Positions 7,679-18,044 of a DNA stretch of 64,000 nt are shown piece after piece. The notes below the pieces were generated by a model. The model was not told the origin of the DNA. It saw only the letters and a list, made by a program, of their open reading frames with translations, and made no database searches. The stretch is taken from positions 9,424,001 through 9,488,000 of the forward strand of contig NZ_CP109430.1 of NCBI RefSeq assembly GCF_036250735.1. Reading direction: 5' to 3'. Origin of the DNA: Streptosporangium sp. NBC_01495. GTDB taxonomy: Bacteria > Actinomycetota > Actinomycetes > Streptosporangiales > Streptosporangiaceae. How positions within the stretch are numbered: the first letter of the stretch is position 1; each line of letters starts with the position of its first letter. Both the position numbers and the translations under genes were made by a program.

Positions 7679-8383
7679 TCAGACCCGCTGAGCACGAGTG
7701 ACCAGACGGTGGGTCCACCACAGCCCGCAGGCGTCGAGCGCGAGGCCGACGACCAGGCAGCCGACACCCGCCGGGCTGCCGAACAGGAAGTGCAGCGGGC
7801 GCATACCGAGACCGGCCGCCATCAGCAGACCGAGAACGGGTAGACCCGCCAGCAACCGGGCCGTGGCGCGGGGACCGGCGAGCTGGGCGGCGACGTCGTG
7901 ACGATGCGACTGGGTCTCTCGCAGGGAACCGGCGACACGATCGACGAGAACGGCCAGGCCTGCCCCGGCGGTCATGCTCGCCTGCCAGCAGGCGGCCAGC
8001 CCCCGGAACGCCTCACCTCCGTGTTCGGGTGCCACGGCCAGCAGAGCGGCGGGGACGTCGCCTCCGTCTCTCGCGGCCGCGACCAGCGGGCGCAGGGCCA
8101 CGGGATCGGGAAACCCCGCCGCCCCCACGGCCCGCGCCAGCGCCTCGCCCGCCGTCCGCCCCGCCGCCAGCTCGGCGGCGAGCCCCTGGCACAGCTCGAT
8201 CGACGCGATCCGCCAGGCGTCCGCACGCTTGGAAGGTCGTGCCCGGACGGTGAACCTCTCGCGGAGAGAAACCGGCGCGACCGGACGGCCACACCTCATC
8301 CGGCGCAGGCGGGCGGTGCAGGGGTCCGCTCCCGCCCACAGCCACGCCGCCAGAGCGGCGAGAACCAGGGCGGTCGCCATCAT
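7679..8383 (-). CDS. TadB-like type II secretion F-domain protein
   Basis: A 234-residue membrane protein. It has an N-terminal helix (ATALVLAALAAWLWAGA), a GspF-like cytoplasmic domain (IELCQGLAAELAAGRTAGEAL... SMTAGAGLAVLVDRVAGSLRE) and two C-terminal helices. The frame is open far upstream, but the ATG at 8381-8383 overlaps the tadA stop (ATGA) and gives the normal family length. Together with the TadC-like protein it should form the membrane platform for pilus subunit assembly. Confidence 0.85.
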   Translation of the reverse strand: MMATALVLAALAAWLWAGADPCTARLRRMRCGRPVAPVSLRERFTVRARPSKRADAWRIASIELCQGLAAELAAGRTAGEALARAVGAAGFPDPVALRPLVAAARDGGDVPAALLAVAPEHGGEAFRGLAACWQASMTAGAGLAVLVDRVAGSLRETQSHRHDVAAQLAGPRATARLLAGLPVLGLLMAAGLGMRPLHFLFGSPAGVGCLVVGLALDACGLWWTHRLVTRAQRV

Positions 8384-9903
8384 GGAACCGGCCGTGACAT
8401 CGGCCGCGGCATCGGCTCGTCGAAGCCCGGACGACCCGTGACGTCCGGTCGAGGCTCCCGGCGGTGATGAGACGTGGACATCGCCGGAAATGGATCCGCG
8501 ACGCCGGGAGGAAACTCTCGCGGACGTGGAGGATGACGTGAAGGATCCCGGATATCCGGGGGTGGGCCGCTGAAAGACGAGGAGGCGGCATTTCGGTAGG
8601 GGATGCCCCTGAAGGAGGAAGGAGCTCCGGTTGAAGAGACTCTGGCCCGGGATGCTTCGGGGAACTCGTACGACTGCGGCAGACGGGAGGAGACGTGATG
8701 CCCGCGGCGAGGGGTCGGCGAGGCGTGCACGCCGGGCGCTCGGGCCGCGAGGGCGGGCAGGCCGGGGCCGGGGGTCACCTGGCCGTCCGGGGCGAAGGTG
8801 AGGGCCGATTCGGCCTCGACCAGCCCCGAAGGGCGGCGGACCATCATGCAGATCTCGGCGACCCGGCGACGGCCGTCGGCGCGGTCGCGGGCCAGGTGGA
8901 CGACAACGTCCAGGGCGGCGGCGATCTGGCTGTGGACCGCCTCCCGGCTGAGACCCGCCGCGCACCCCAGCGCTTCCAGGCGGGGTGGCACATCGGTCGC
9001 GGTGTTGGCGTGCAGGGTGCCACAACCTCCTTCGTGACCGGTGTTCAAGGCACTGAGAAGATCAACTACCTCGGCTCCTCGGACCTCTCCGACGACAAGC
9101 CGGTCGGGGCGCATCCGCAGGGCCTGGCGGACGAGGTCGCGCAGGCCGACACCACCCGCGCCCTCGAGGTTGGCCGGGCGCGACTCCAGGCGGACGACGT
9201 GAGGGTGCAGCGGTCTCAGCTCCGCGGAGTCTTCGACCAGCAGCAACCTCTCACCGGGGTGGGCCAGGGAGAGCAGGGCGGAGAGCATGGTCGTCTTACC
9301 CGTACCCGTGCCGCCCGTGACCAGGAAGGCGAGCCTCGACTCGATCACCGCGGTGAGAACGGCGACGCTGTCGGCCCTGATCGCGCCCGCTTCGACCAGG
9401 TCGGGAAGGGTGAAGGTGCGTCTGGGCGGAAGCCGCAGGGAAAGGCAGGTGCCGTTGGGCGCCACGGGCGGAAGGACGGCGTGGAGCCGGACGCCTCCGG
9501 CGAGGCGGGCGTCGACGTACGGGCACGCGTCGTCGAGGCGCCTGCCCGCCGCGGAGGCGAGACGCTGCGCCAGCCGCCGGAGAGCGTCTTCGCCTGGGAA
9601 GACGACCGAGGTCAGGCGCAGCCCACCGCCGTCGTCGACCCACACCTCGCGCGGGCCGTTCACCAGCACGTCGGTGACCTCGGCCTCGGCCAGCAACGGC
9701 TCCAGCGGACCCGCCCCGATGAGATCGGCGCACAGGACCCGGGCCACCGCCAGGATCTCCGCGTCGCCGAGCATCGCCCGCTCGGCCCGTAGCGCGACCG
9801 CGACGTGCGCGGCACTGGGCTCGACGCCCGTCCGGGCCAGCCGTACGCGGACCGCCTCCACCAACTCCGGCGGGACCGTCGCGGCGCTCTCGGCCCGCTT
9901 CAC
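8380..9903 (-). CDS. TadA/CpaF-type secretion ATPase
   Basis: A 507-residue member of the GspE/VirB11 ATPase family that powers Tad pilus assembly. Visible are the N-terminal domain (VLVNGPREVWVDD), Walker A GGTGTGKTT (residues about 197-205), the Asp box (LLLVEDSAELRPLHPHVVRLE), Walker B with VVGEVRGAEVVDLL and the His-box segment TGHEGGCGTLHAN. After about residue 380 comes a Pro/Ser/Arg-rich tail of some 125 residues without family counterpart. The GTG start at 9901-9903 overlaps the stop of the CpaE-like gene (GTGA). The tail overlaps nothing and is a genuine extension or a low-complexity expansion. Confidence 0.9.
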   Translation of the reverse strand: MKRAESAATVPPELVEAVRVRLARTGVEPSAAHVAVALRAERAMLGDAEILAVARVLCADLIGAGPLEPLLAEAEVTDVLVNGPREVWVDDGGGLRLTSVVFPGEDALRRLAQRLASAAGRRLDDACPYVDARLAGGVRLHAVLPPVAPNGTCLSLRLPPRRTFTLPDLVEAGAIRADSVAVLTAVIESRLAFLVTGGTGTGKTTMLSALLSLAHPGERLLLVEDSAELRPLHPHVVRLESRPANLEGAGGVGLRDLVRQALRMRPDRLVVGEVRGAEVVDLLSALNTGHEGGCGTLHANTATDVPPRLEALGCAAGLSREAVHSQIAAALDVVVHLARDRADGRRRVAEICMMVRRPSGLVEAESALTFAPDGQVTPGPGLPALAARAPGVHASPTPRRGHHVSSRLPQSYEFPEASRARVSSTGAPSSFRGIPYRNAASSSFSGPPPDIRDPSRHPPRPREFPPGVADPFPAMSTSHHRREPRPDVTGRPGFDEPMPRPMSRPVP

Positions 9904-10946
9904 GCGTCCGCTCCGAACAGCTCGTGCAGAAACGCGGCGCAGAACCGTCCGAGAGAGGTGCGGCGGCCGATTGGGGGAACATCCCCCCGGTCGAGTGCGG
10001 CGGCGAGACGAGGCTGGTCGGGGAGGCTGCCGCCGTACGGAATGCCGAGTGAGGTCGCCACCACGTCGTCGTTCAGGACCCCGCTGCGCACGACGGCCCG
10101 CACCTCACCCGTGTGCCCGCGCAGCCCGGCGAGCACCTGGTCCGCGGCGAGCACGCCACGCACGTCGGCGGTGACGACCAGAAGGGTCGTGGCGGCTCGT
10201 CCGAGCGCCTCCACCGCCGCCTGGTCGAGGTGGCGCGGCAGGTCGACGACCACCAGGTCGAAGCCTCTGCGGCCCGCCTCGAGGACCGAGCGCATCGCCT
10301 CGGCCGGGATCGGACCGACCTCGCCCCGATGGAAGGAGAGCAACGTCAGCCCGGCGAAGGTCGGCAGGGCCGCCTGGAGCGCGGTGTAACTGACCCTGCC
10401 CTCACGGGCGACCAGGTCGGACCAGCGCGCTCCGTCGGACTCCTCCTGGCCGAGCAGGAGGTCCAGACCTCCGCCGAGCGGGTCGGCGTCGACGAGCAGG
10501 GTGCGGATGCGCCGCCGGGACGCGGCCAGCGCCAGCGAACCGGCCAGGACGCTGGCTCCCGCTCCTCCCCGGCCGCCCGCGACACACACCACGGATCCGG
10601 ATCTCGCGGGTGGCTCGACGGCGTCGGCGAACTCGTCGACCAGCTGTCGCTCCGCAGCGGGCAATTCCAGCACGCCCTGGGCTCCGACCGCCACGCACTT
10701 GCGCCATGTGTCGGGATCCTCGGAGGTGTGGGTGGCCAGGAAGACACGGGAGCGAGGTGGCGGGCCGGTCGCGGCCAGGGCGTCGGCCACGTCGCCCCCG
10801 ACGACGACCAGCGGGGCGCGGTTCCAGTAGGGCCGGGCGTGCGCGGGCACGTGGGCGACATCGAGCTCGGCTCCGGCCGCGGCGGCGATACGGAGCAGGT
10901 CGTCGAGCAGATCGTGGTCTTCGGTGATGACCAACGGGCGGTCCAC
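9900..10946 (-). CDS. CpaE-like MinD/ParA-family ATPase (septum-site-determining-like)
   Basis: A 348-residue first gene of the Tad-like operon. An N-terminal receiver-like domain (residues 1-110) is followed by a P-loop of deviant Walker A type, VAGGRGGAGASVLAGSLALA (residues about 124-143), then LLVDADPLGGGLDLLLG and FDLVVVDLPRHLD. CpaE proteins place pilus machinery at a cell pole or site. The GTG at 10944-10946 has a GGGAGG ribosome site; upstream in-frame codons do not. Two DnaA-box-like sites lie 74-110 bp upstream of the start. Confidence 0.87.
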   Translation of the reverse strand: MDRPLVITEDHDLLDDLLRIAAAAGAELDVAHVPAHARPYWNRAPLVVVGGDVADALAATGPPPRSRVFLATHTSEDPDTWRKCVAVGAQGVLELPAAERQLVDEFADAVEPPARSGSVVCVAGGRGGAGASVLAGSLALAASRRRIRTLLVDADPLGGGLDLLLGQEESDGARWSDLVAREGRVSYTALQAALPTFAGLTLLSFHRGEVGPIPAEAMRSVLEAGRRGFDLVVVDLPRHLDQAAVEALGRAATTLLVVTADVRGVLAADQVLAGLRGHTGEVRAVVRSGVLNDDVVATSLGIPYGGSLPDQPRLAAALDRGDVPPIGRRTSLGRFCAAFLHELFGADA

Positions 10947-11440
10947 GGATGCCTCCCTGGGGTGCGGGGACCCCACTTTCCGTGACGACCGCCCCTCCCC
11001 GGGAAACCGAACGCCGCACTGTGGACAACCAGCCACCGACGGCCCGGCCTGTGGAAAACCAGCGGCCGGGACATCCGCGTACGGCTCCGTACGCGGGGTC
11101 CGCCGGCACGGGAGGAGCCGGACAAACGCGGACGAGACCCAAGCCGAAGCCCAAGCCGAGACCCAATCAGGCCGGATCAGGCCTGATCCGGCTGGATCAG
11201 GCCGGGAAATCAGGCGCGAAGCGAGGGTCGTGCGCAGGCCGAGGGCGCTGAACGCACCGGAGCCTTGCCATACATGCTCACGGCCGATGGGCGTCCTGTC
11301 ACCAGGAGGTCCTCCGAGGGAGCCCCGTCGCCGAGGATCCGCGGCCCCGAAGGTGACGTACCGCCGAAGGGCCGTATCAGGGAGACCTCCGCGCCGGGCA
11401 GGAGACCGGGAAGACGTGCCGGCCCCGGGCAGAGGACGGC
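10947..11440. other. Upstream region of the Tad-like operon, no gene seen
   Basis: Besides the DnaA-box pair, it has short repeats: AAGCC(G/C)A units around 11140-11160 and three GGATCAGGCC/CTGATCC units at 11170-11210 able to fold on themselves. The operon promoter must be here. Confidence 0.5.
11020..11058. promoter_or_regulatory. DnaA-box pair upstream of the Tad-like operon
   Basis: TGTGGACAA at 11020-11028 is a perfect reverse complement of the actinomycete-preferred DnaA box TTGTCCACA. TGTGGAAAA at 11050-11058 is one base off. They lie upstream of the CpaE-like GTG start at 10946. Confidence 0.45.
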
Positions 11441-11525
11441 TGAAAAAGGGGCGACCCCCGCCGGGGGGGGAGAGCGGGGGTCGCCAACCGGTCCGGCTCT
11501 GGGGGGGTAGAGCCGGTCCCGTTTC
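11441..11525 (-). ncRNA. 6C small RNA
   Basis: Read on the minus strand, two adjacent hairpins each present a poly-C loop. Hairpin 1 has the stem CCGGCTCT/AGAGCCGG (11516-11493) around ACCCCCCC. Hairpin 2 has the 12-bp stem GGCGACCCCCGC/GCGGGGGTCGCC (11485-11450) around a loop with eight Cs, followed by CCTTTTT (11449-11443), a rho-independent end. Two stem-loops with at least six Cs each define the 6C motif of actinobacteria, including Streptomyces scr3559 and mycobacterial B11, which lie in the same gene neighbourhood. The 5' end is estimated; 10-20 more nucleotides upstream may belong. In mycobacteria the C-rich loops pair with G-rich mRNA leaders. Confidence 0.88.
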
Positions 11526-12543
11526 AGAAGAAAGCCTTCAACAGTCAGCCGGAGCGTGGCGGGAGGATTGCGTTGCAACCCATGCGCAGTTACTCCGGTT
11601 TGGGGAGATACCACCTCATGCTGCCCGATCAACTCAAGTTTCGTCGAGGAGTAATCCTTGATTTCCACTAGTTTTTTTAATGTAACGGTCCAGTCTCCCG
11701 ATGCGACCCCGCCAAGACGCGCTCCACACACGGGCGAACGACGGTGACGCTCAGTGATCATCACCGAGGTGCCGCGCCGCCCGCCGGACGCCACACCGAC
11801 CGGGTCTCCCAAGGCACAAAACGGCATAAGAGAGGATTCGTCCATTAATGCCCCCTGATCCGTAAAGGTCTTGCTCCCAGGGGTTCCCATCAGCACGGAT
11901 CGGACGTACAAAGGTTTTACGGACCACTTGTCCGGGCACGGCCGCCGAGTACCCACGCGCCGTCAGCCGCGGGAGGCGCGCTGGAGTGGGCTTGTCCCGC
12001 TCCAGCGATTATCAGGTGCACGCTTGGTAACTCGGTCAGGACGCGTCGGCGGCGGCGCCCCACACCAGGGGCGCCGTCGGTACGTAAGGACGACCCCTCG
12101 GGATGTCCGTAATCAGTGACGTTCAGTAGCCAGACGTGCGGCCGGTCGTCGCTCAGCGACACGAACGAGCAGGCACGAACGAGCAGGTAGGCGGGCGGGC
12201 CGAGGCGCGGTCAAGCGGATACCCCGGCGGGTCGAGGACGCGGGCAGGCCGCGGACGCGAGCAGGCGTCCTCTTGGTGATCCGCCACCGGGCAGCCGGCC
12301 GCCATGCGATCGGCCACCTTGGACCAGCGCGATCGGCCACCGTCACGGCCGGCACCCCCGTCATGTCGGCACGTTCCGGCCGACATCCGAAACCCGACAT
12401 CCGAGACCTGTCAGGCCTCACCGAGGCCCGCCCAGACCGGCCGCCGACCACCCGCCGACCACCCGCCAACCGGCGCGATCGGTCACCGCCCTCCCGGACG
12501 AGCGGTGACCCGCCTCCAGGACGAGCGTGTGACCCGCCCGGGG
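11526..12543. other. Intergenic region upstream of the 6C RNA
   Basis: Positions 11526-12110 are AT-richer than the surroundings and should hold the 6C RNA promoter. A minus-strand frame spans the region but shows no codon bias, ribosome site or family likeness. Positions 12110-12543 are high-GC spacer with short direct repeats (ACGAACGAGCAGG twice at 12160-12187; CCGACCACCCG near 12440-12465). Confidence 0.5.
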
Positions 12544-13335
12544 TCAGCCGCGCTGCATGGCCTCGCAGATCGCCGTGGCCTCGCGTACGCCCAGCGTGAC
12601 CGCCGACGCGCAGTGCCGCACCCACGCGGCGACGCCTTCGGGGGTGCCGCTCAGATATGACCGCAGCCCCTCCCCGTAGGCGGGGCCGAGTTCGAGATGG
12701 CCCACCTCGACGGCCACCAGCGACTTCGGGTCCAGGCCGAACTCCACCAGCGTCAGCCGCTCCGCCGCCCGTGCGACCACCCCGTCCGCCGTCCCGAACG
12801 GGCGCAGCACGGCCAGTTCCGCGTGTACGACGGCGGCGAGCACCAGCGCCGGGGCCTTCGAGGAGGCCGTCACCAGCTGGACCAGCCCGTCCACCCGTGC
12901 CACCGCCTCCTGCGGCCCGGGGGCGGGTCCCAGGCCGAGCGGGTCGGGCGCCCCGGCGGTTGTCCTGGGGCGGCCGAGGTCTCCCGCGCCTCCGCCGTCC
13001 CCGGTGAGCCCCGAGGCGGCGAGCGTGTGCAGCCTGGCCAGCACCTGGCGGGGCGCCGCACGCCAGGTCGCGCCGAGCCGCCCCAGCTCGGCCGAGACAC
13101 GCAGCGCGCCCTGCACCACGGGGTCGGTGACCTCGGGGATGACGTCGAGGGGCACGTCCACGCCCTCCAGGGCGGCTGACGCGCGGGCACCGCGCAGCGC
13201 GGATCTGGCCGACACCTCCGGACTCTTACGCCGCAGCACGCGGTGCCCGTAGAGCCGGTCGACGGCCTTGCGCGCGTCGGTGACCGCCTCGGACACTCCG
13301 GGCATTCCCGCGATGACAGCCAATGGGTCGCTCAC
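12544..13335 (-). CDS. Fic-fold protein with degenerate catalytic motif
   Basis: A 263-residue protein. The segment AELAVLRPFGTADGVVARAAERL (residues about 187-209) aligns with the Fic motif HPFxDGNGRxxR, but the His is replaced and the NGR is absent. AMP transfer by the normal mechanism is therefore unlikely. An upstream helix has SAALEGVDVP, like the substrate-side helix of Fic proteins. A homologue next to the Tad-like cluster and 6C RNA in other actinomycetes is usually annotated as an oxidoreductase or hypothetical protein. The GTG at 13333-13335 is chosen because the conserved VSDPLAVIAGMPGV begins there; its ribosome site is weak. Confidence 0.65.
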   Translation of the reverse strand: MSDPLAVIAGMPGVSEAVTDARKAVDRLYGHRVLRRKSPEVSARSALRGARASAALEGVDVPLDVIPEVTDPVVQGALRVSAELGRLGATWRAAPRQVLARLHTLAASGLTGDGGGAGDLGRPRTTAGAPDPLGLGPAPGPQEAVARVDGLVQLVTASSKAPALVLAAVVHAELAVLRPFGTADGVVARAAERLTLVEFGLDPKSLVAVEVGHLELGPAYGEGLRSYLSGTPEGVAAWVRHCASAVTLGVREATAICEAMQRG

Positions 13336-13802
13336 GCTGCCCGACCCTATCGGGACCGCCGGACGAGACTTCGGCCAGACCACGGGCACCTCTGTCGCAC
13401 CTCCGGCCCTCCGGGAGGCCCTCCTTCGAGGAGCCCTCCTCCAGGAAGCCGCCCCTGAAGGCCTCGGGGACCTCGGGGACCTCGGGGACCTCGGATCAGG
13501 GAACCCCCTTCGGGAGGCTCCCGGGAGTCACCCCCGGAAACAGCGGGCGAACCGTTCACCGAGCGCATGACACCGCCCGGCGCACCATCCCGCTAATGCA
13601 CGTTGAATAACGCCGTCTACATTCCTACGGTGTCGAAAACGCAACGTTTCGAGGGTGATTCTCCCCAGAAGCAAGGCGTTTTGAATGCATATGGTCTCCC
13701 ATCACCGATTGGTACAGACCTGTCTAGACCTCTTGTGGCGGACACGGGTGGCCTGGTGAAGTGGGACACGACCAGTCGATAGCAGTACGTGAGGAGTGCG
13801 TA
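13336..13802. other. Upstream region of acsA
   Basis: Positions 13336-13600 are GC-rich spacer with a tandem GACCTCGGG unit (13468-13498). The AT-richer stretch 13595-13760 is the likely promoter region of acsA and contains a GTCTAGAC palindrome. Confidence 0.5.
13709..13732. promoter_or_regulatory. Two DasR-like half-conserved sites upstream of acsA
   Basis: TGGTACAGACCT followed directly by CTGTCTAGACCT each match 9 of 12 positions of the GntR-family DasR consensus TGGTCTAGACCA. The second contains the full GTCTAGAC palindrome at 13722-13729. They sit 70-95 bp before the chosen acsA start. Confidence 0.35.
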
Positions 13803-15788
<1,986 letters not shown>

Positions 15789-15803
15789 GCGGACCGGGAC
15801 ATC

Positions 15804-15831
15804 CGGGTGGGCCGGAAACGCGGCCCACCCG
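15804..15831 (+). terminator. acsA terminator hairpin
   Basis: CGGGTGGGCC (15804-15813) pairs perfectly with 15822-15831 around an 8-nt loop, 16 bp after the acsA stop. No U tract, as is usual in this group. Confidence 0.75.
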
Positions 15832-16656
15832 AATCGGCCGGGTCCCCCAAGGCCCCAGAGCACTTCGGGTCCTCGCGAAAAAAGCCCTTCGTGAAAACCT
15901 CACGGGAGCTCCCGTGAGCTCGCCTGAGCTACACGCGACTCTCCGTGAACTCGTGAACTCACGTGCGGCTCCGGTGAGCTCCCGAAGGGTCCTTCACCCC
16001 ATGGTTCTCCCGAAGGGAGGATCTCCGGCGGCTTCCGGCTGCGTCTCCGGACACCTCGGCGACGTCTCCGGGACGTCTCCGGGACGTCTCCGGAGCATGC
16101 TTCCCGGACGCCTTCCGGCGATGCTCCCGGCCATGTCTCCAGCGACGTCCCCGGCGGGCGTCCCCGCGATGTCCTCGGTGACGGAGATTCCCGCTCAGGA
16201 GGCTCTTTCCACAGGTCCTGCGACTTCCACAGGTCCTGCGACGTTCACCGGGTCGCCGCCCGGGTAGCTCCGGCCCGTTGACATCGTCCTCCTGGCCGAA
16301 GGCCGCCGAAATCGGGGAACTCCCTCCCTCGCGGGCCGGGAGCCGCCCCGGCGGCCGCTGCCCCGATCAAGGGCCCAACGGGCCCGCACAGGCTTCACCC
16401 ACCACCCGCCCGGCGGTGAACCTGTGGTGCAGGTTCTCACCACCGGACAACCGAGACCTCACCAAACCGGTGCAGTCCCACGCCTCTCTTCCTCCCCGGG
16501 ACTAAAGTCTGAAGTCTTGACGACGCAGGTATTTGATGACACGTACGCGATGACCACCGGCATGCTCGCGGCGCCGGTTCCGCTGCGGGTGTGCGTGCGC
16601 GACCGCCTCAGCGCGCAGCATGATGTTCGACAAAGGCCCTCGATAGGAGATCGTCC
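15832..16656. other. Repeat-rich intergenic region after acsA
   Basis: No credible gene. It is made of short degenerate repeats: GTGAGCTC/GTGAACTC units at 15905-15990; GGGACGTCTCC three times at 16065-16095, grading into CCGGAyGCyTTCCGG; and an exact 18-bp tandem duplication TTCCACAGGTCCTGCGAC at 16207-16224 and 16225-16242. The promoter of the following operon is likely within 16500-16640. Confidence 0.55.
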
Positions 16657-17124
16657 ATGACACACATCCCGCCCGCGGAACCACAGGAGGAGTCACTGGG
16701 CGCGCTGGTCGCCGCCGCCAGCGACCACATATCCACCCTGGTCCGCGCCGAGATCGAACTGGCCAAGGCCGAGTTCAGGTTCGACGCCAAACGGGTCGGT
16801 GTGGCGGCGGGGCTCTTCGGCGCCGCGGCGTTCATGGCCCACCTGTGCCTGATCCTCGCCTCCTTCACGATCGCCCACGCCCTGGTCGCCGCGGGCCTGT
16901 GGACCTGGGCCGCCTTCCTGATCGTCACCGTGTTCTACCTGCTCGTGGCCGGGCTGCTGGTCTTCATCGGCATGCGGCGGCTCAAGGGTCTGACCGGGAT
17001 GAAGCGGACCCTGCGCTCGCTCAAGACCATCAAGAGCGGCGAGCACGACCCCGCTCTCGACGCGGCTCCGATCACGGCCGGTCAGACGGGTGGCCATCGC
17101 GACCCGGTGAGACCGGGCCAGTGA
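16657..17124 (+). CDS. Phage-holin-superfamily (DUF1469-like) membrane protein
   Basis: A 155-residue protein. An amphipathic N-terminal helix with ASDHISTLVRAEIELAKAEFRF (residues 21-42) precedes two membrane helices (about 52-75 and 83-105) and a basic tail. This is the common actinobacterial 'phage holin family' architecture; a lytic holin role is not implied. The ATG has an AGGAG site. Its stop overlaps the GTG of the hydrolase gene, so the two form an operon with the DUF309 gene. Confidence 0.8.
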   Translation: MTHIPPAEPQEESLGALVAAASDHISTLVRAEIELAKAEFRFDAKRVGVAAGLFGAAAFMAHLCLILASFTIAHALVAAGLWTWAAFLIVTVFYLLVAGLLVFIGMRRLKGLTGMKRTLRSLKTIKSGEHDPALDAAPITAGQTGGHRDPVRPGQ

Positions 17125-18044
17125 GCAGGCCCGACGAGTCCCTGGTCGGGGTCGAGGGCCCGTGGACCCACCGTTCCGTCCACGCCGGCGGTACCCGCTT
17201 CCACGTCGTGGAGGCCGGTACGGGCCCTCTCGTGCTGCTGCTCCACGGGTTCCCGCAGTTCTGGTGGAGCTGGCGCAACCAGCTCGTCTCGCTCCCGGCG
17301 GCCGGCTATCGCACCGTCGCCGTCGACCTGCGGGGCTACGGGGCCAGCGACAAGCCTCCGCGCGGCTACGACCTGCACACCCTGGCCGCCGACGCGGCCG
17401 GGCTGATCCGGGCGCTGGGTGAGACCGGTGCGATCGTCGTCGGCCACGACTGGGGCGGGCTGCTCGCCTGGACCATGGCCGTGACGGATCCCAAGGCGGT
17501 CCTGCGGCTGGTCCCGGTCTCGGCACCGCACCCCCGCCGTCTCCGCACCACGCTGTTCACCGAGCCCTTCGGCCAGCTCAAGGCGGCCCGCTACGCGCTG
17601 GCCTTCCAGCTGCCACTGCTTCCCGAGCGGCGCCTGACCGCCAACTCCGGCGCCAAGGTGGGGCGGCTGCTCGATCAGTGGTCGGGTCCCGGCTGGCCTG
17701 AGGAGGACGTGGCGAAGACCTACCGCGACGCGTTCCGCATTCGCAACGTCTCGCACTGCGCGCTGGAGTATCACCGCTGGTTCGGCCGCTCCCAGATCCG
17801 TCCGGACGGATGGCGCTACGCGAGGACCATGCGTACCCAGATCAACGCGCCGACCCTGCAGTTGCACGGCGCGCTCGACGGGCACATCCTGCCGCGCACC
17901 GCCCAGGGCTCCGGCCGCTACGTCGCCGCCCCCTACCGGTGGCGGCTGATCGAGGGCGCCGGGCACTTCCCGCACGAGGAGCGCCCCGAGGAGTTCGACG
18001 CCGAGCTCGTCGCCTGGCTGTCCGACCCGGAGCCCGACCGGTGA
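17121..18044 (+). CDS. Alpha/beta-fold hydrolase, epoxide-hydrolase type
   Basis: A 307-residue protein. HGFPQFWWSWRNQ (residues about 36-48) carries the oxyanion His-Gly motif; the nucleophile is the Asp in VVGHDWGG, as in epoxide hydrolases and dehalogenases. The cap domain is Tyr/Trp-rich, and GAGHFPHEE supplies the catalytic His. The GTG at 17121 overlaps the stop of the preceding gene (GTGA); earlier in-frame codons would run inside it. The substrate is unknown. Confidence 0.85.
   Translation: MSRPDESLVGVEGPWTHRSVHAGGTRFHVVEAGTGPLVLLLHGFPQFWWSWRNQLVSLPAAGYRTVAVDLRGYGASDKPPRGYDLHTLAADAAGLIRALGETGAIVVGHDWGGLLAWTMAVTDPKAVLRLVPVSAPHPRRLRTTLFTEPFGQLKAARYALAFQLPLLPERRLTANSGAKVGRLLDQWSGPGWPEEDVAKTYRDAFRIRNVSHCALEYHRWFGRSQIRPDGWRYARTMRTQINAPTLQLHGALDGHILPRTAQGSGRYVAAPYRWRLIEGAGHFPHEERPEEFDAELVAWLSDPEPDR

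Noticed and set aside
11210..11956. 248-codon minus-strand frame overlapping the 6C RNA
   Set aside because: It runs through the two 6C hairpins and terminator, has mixed third-position use and no family likeness; the RNA gene explains the conserved part.
15914..16267. 117-codon plus-strand frame after acsA
   Set aside because: Composed of intergenic short repeats; no ribosome site and Pro/Ser-rich random composition.
16657..17124. Prophage lysis gene
   Set aside because: The holin-like fold is widespread in actinobacterial core genomes; no phage genes adjoin and the operon is housekeeping-like.
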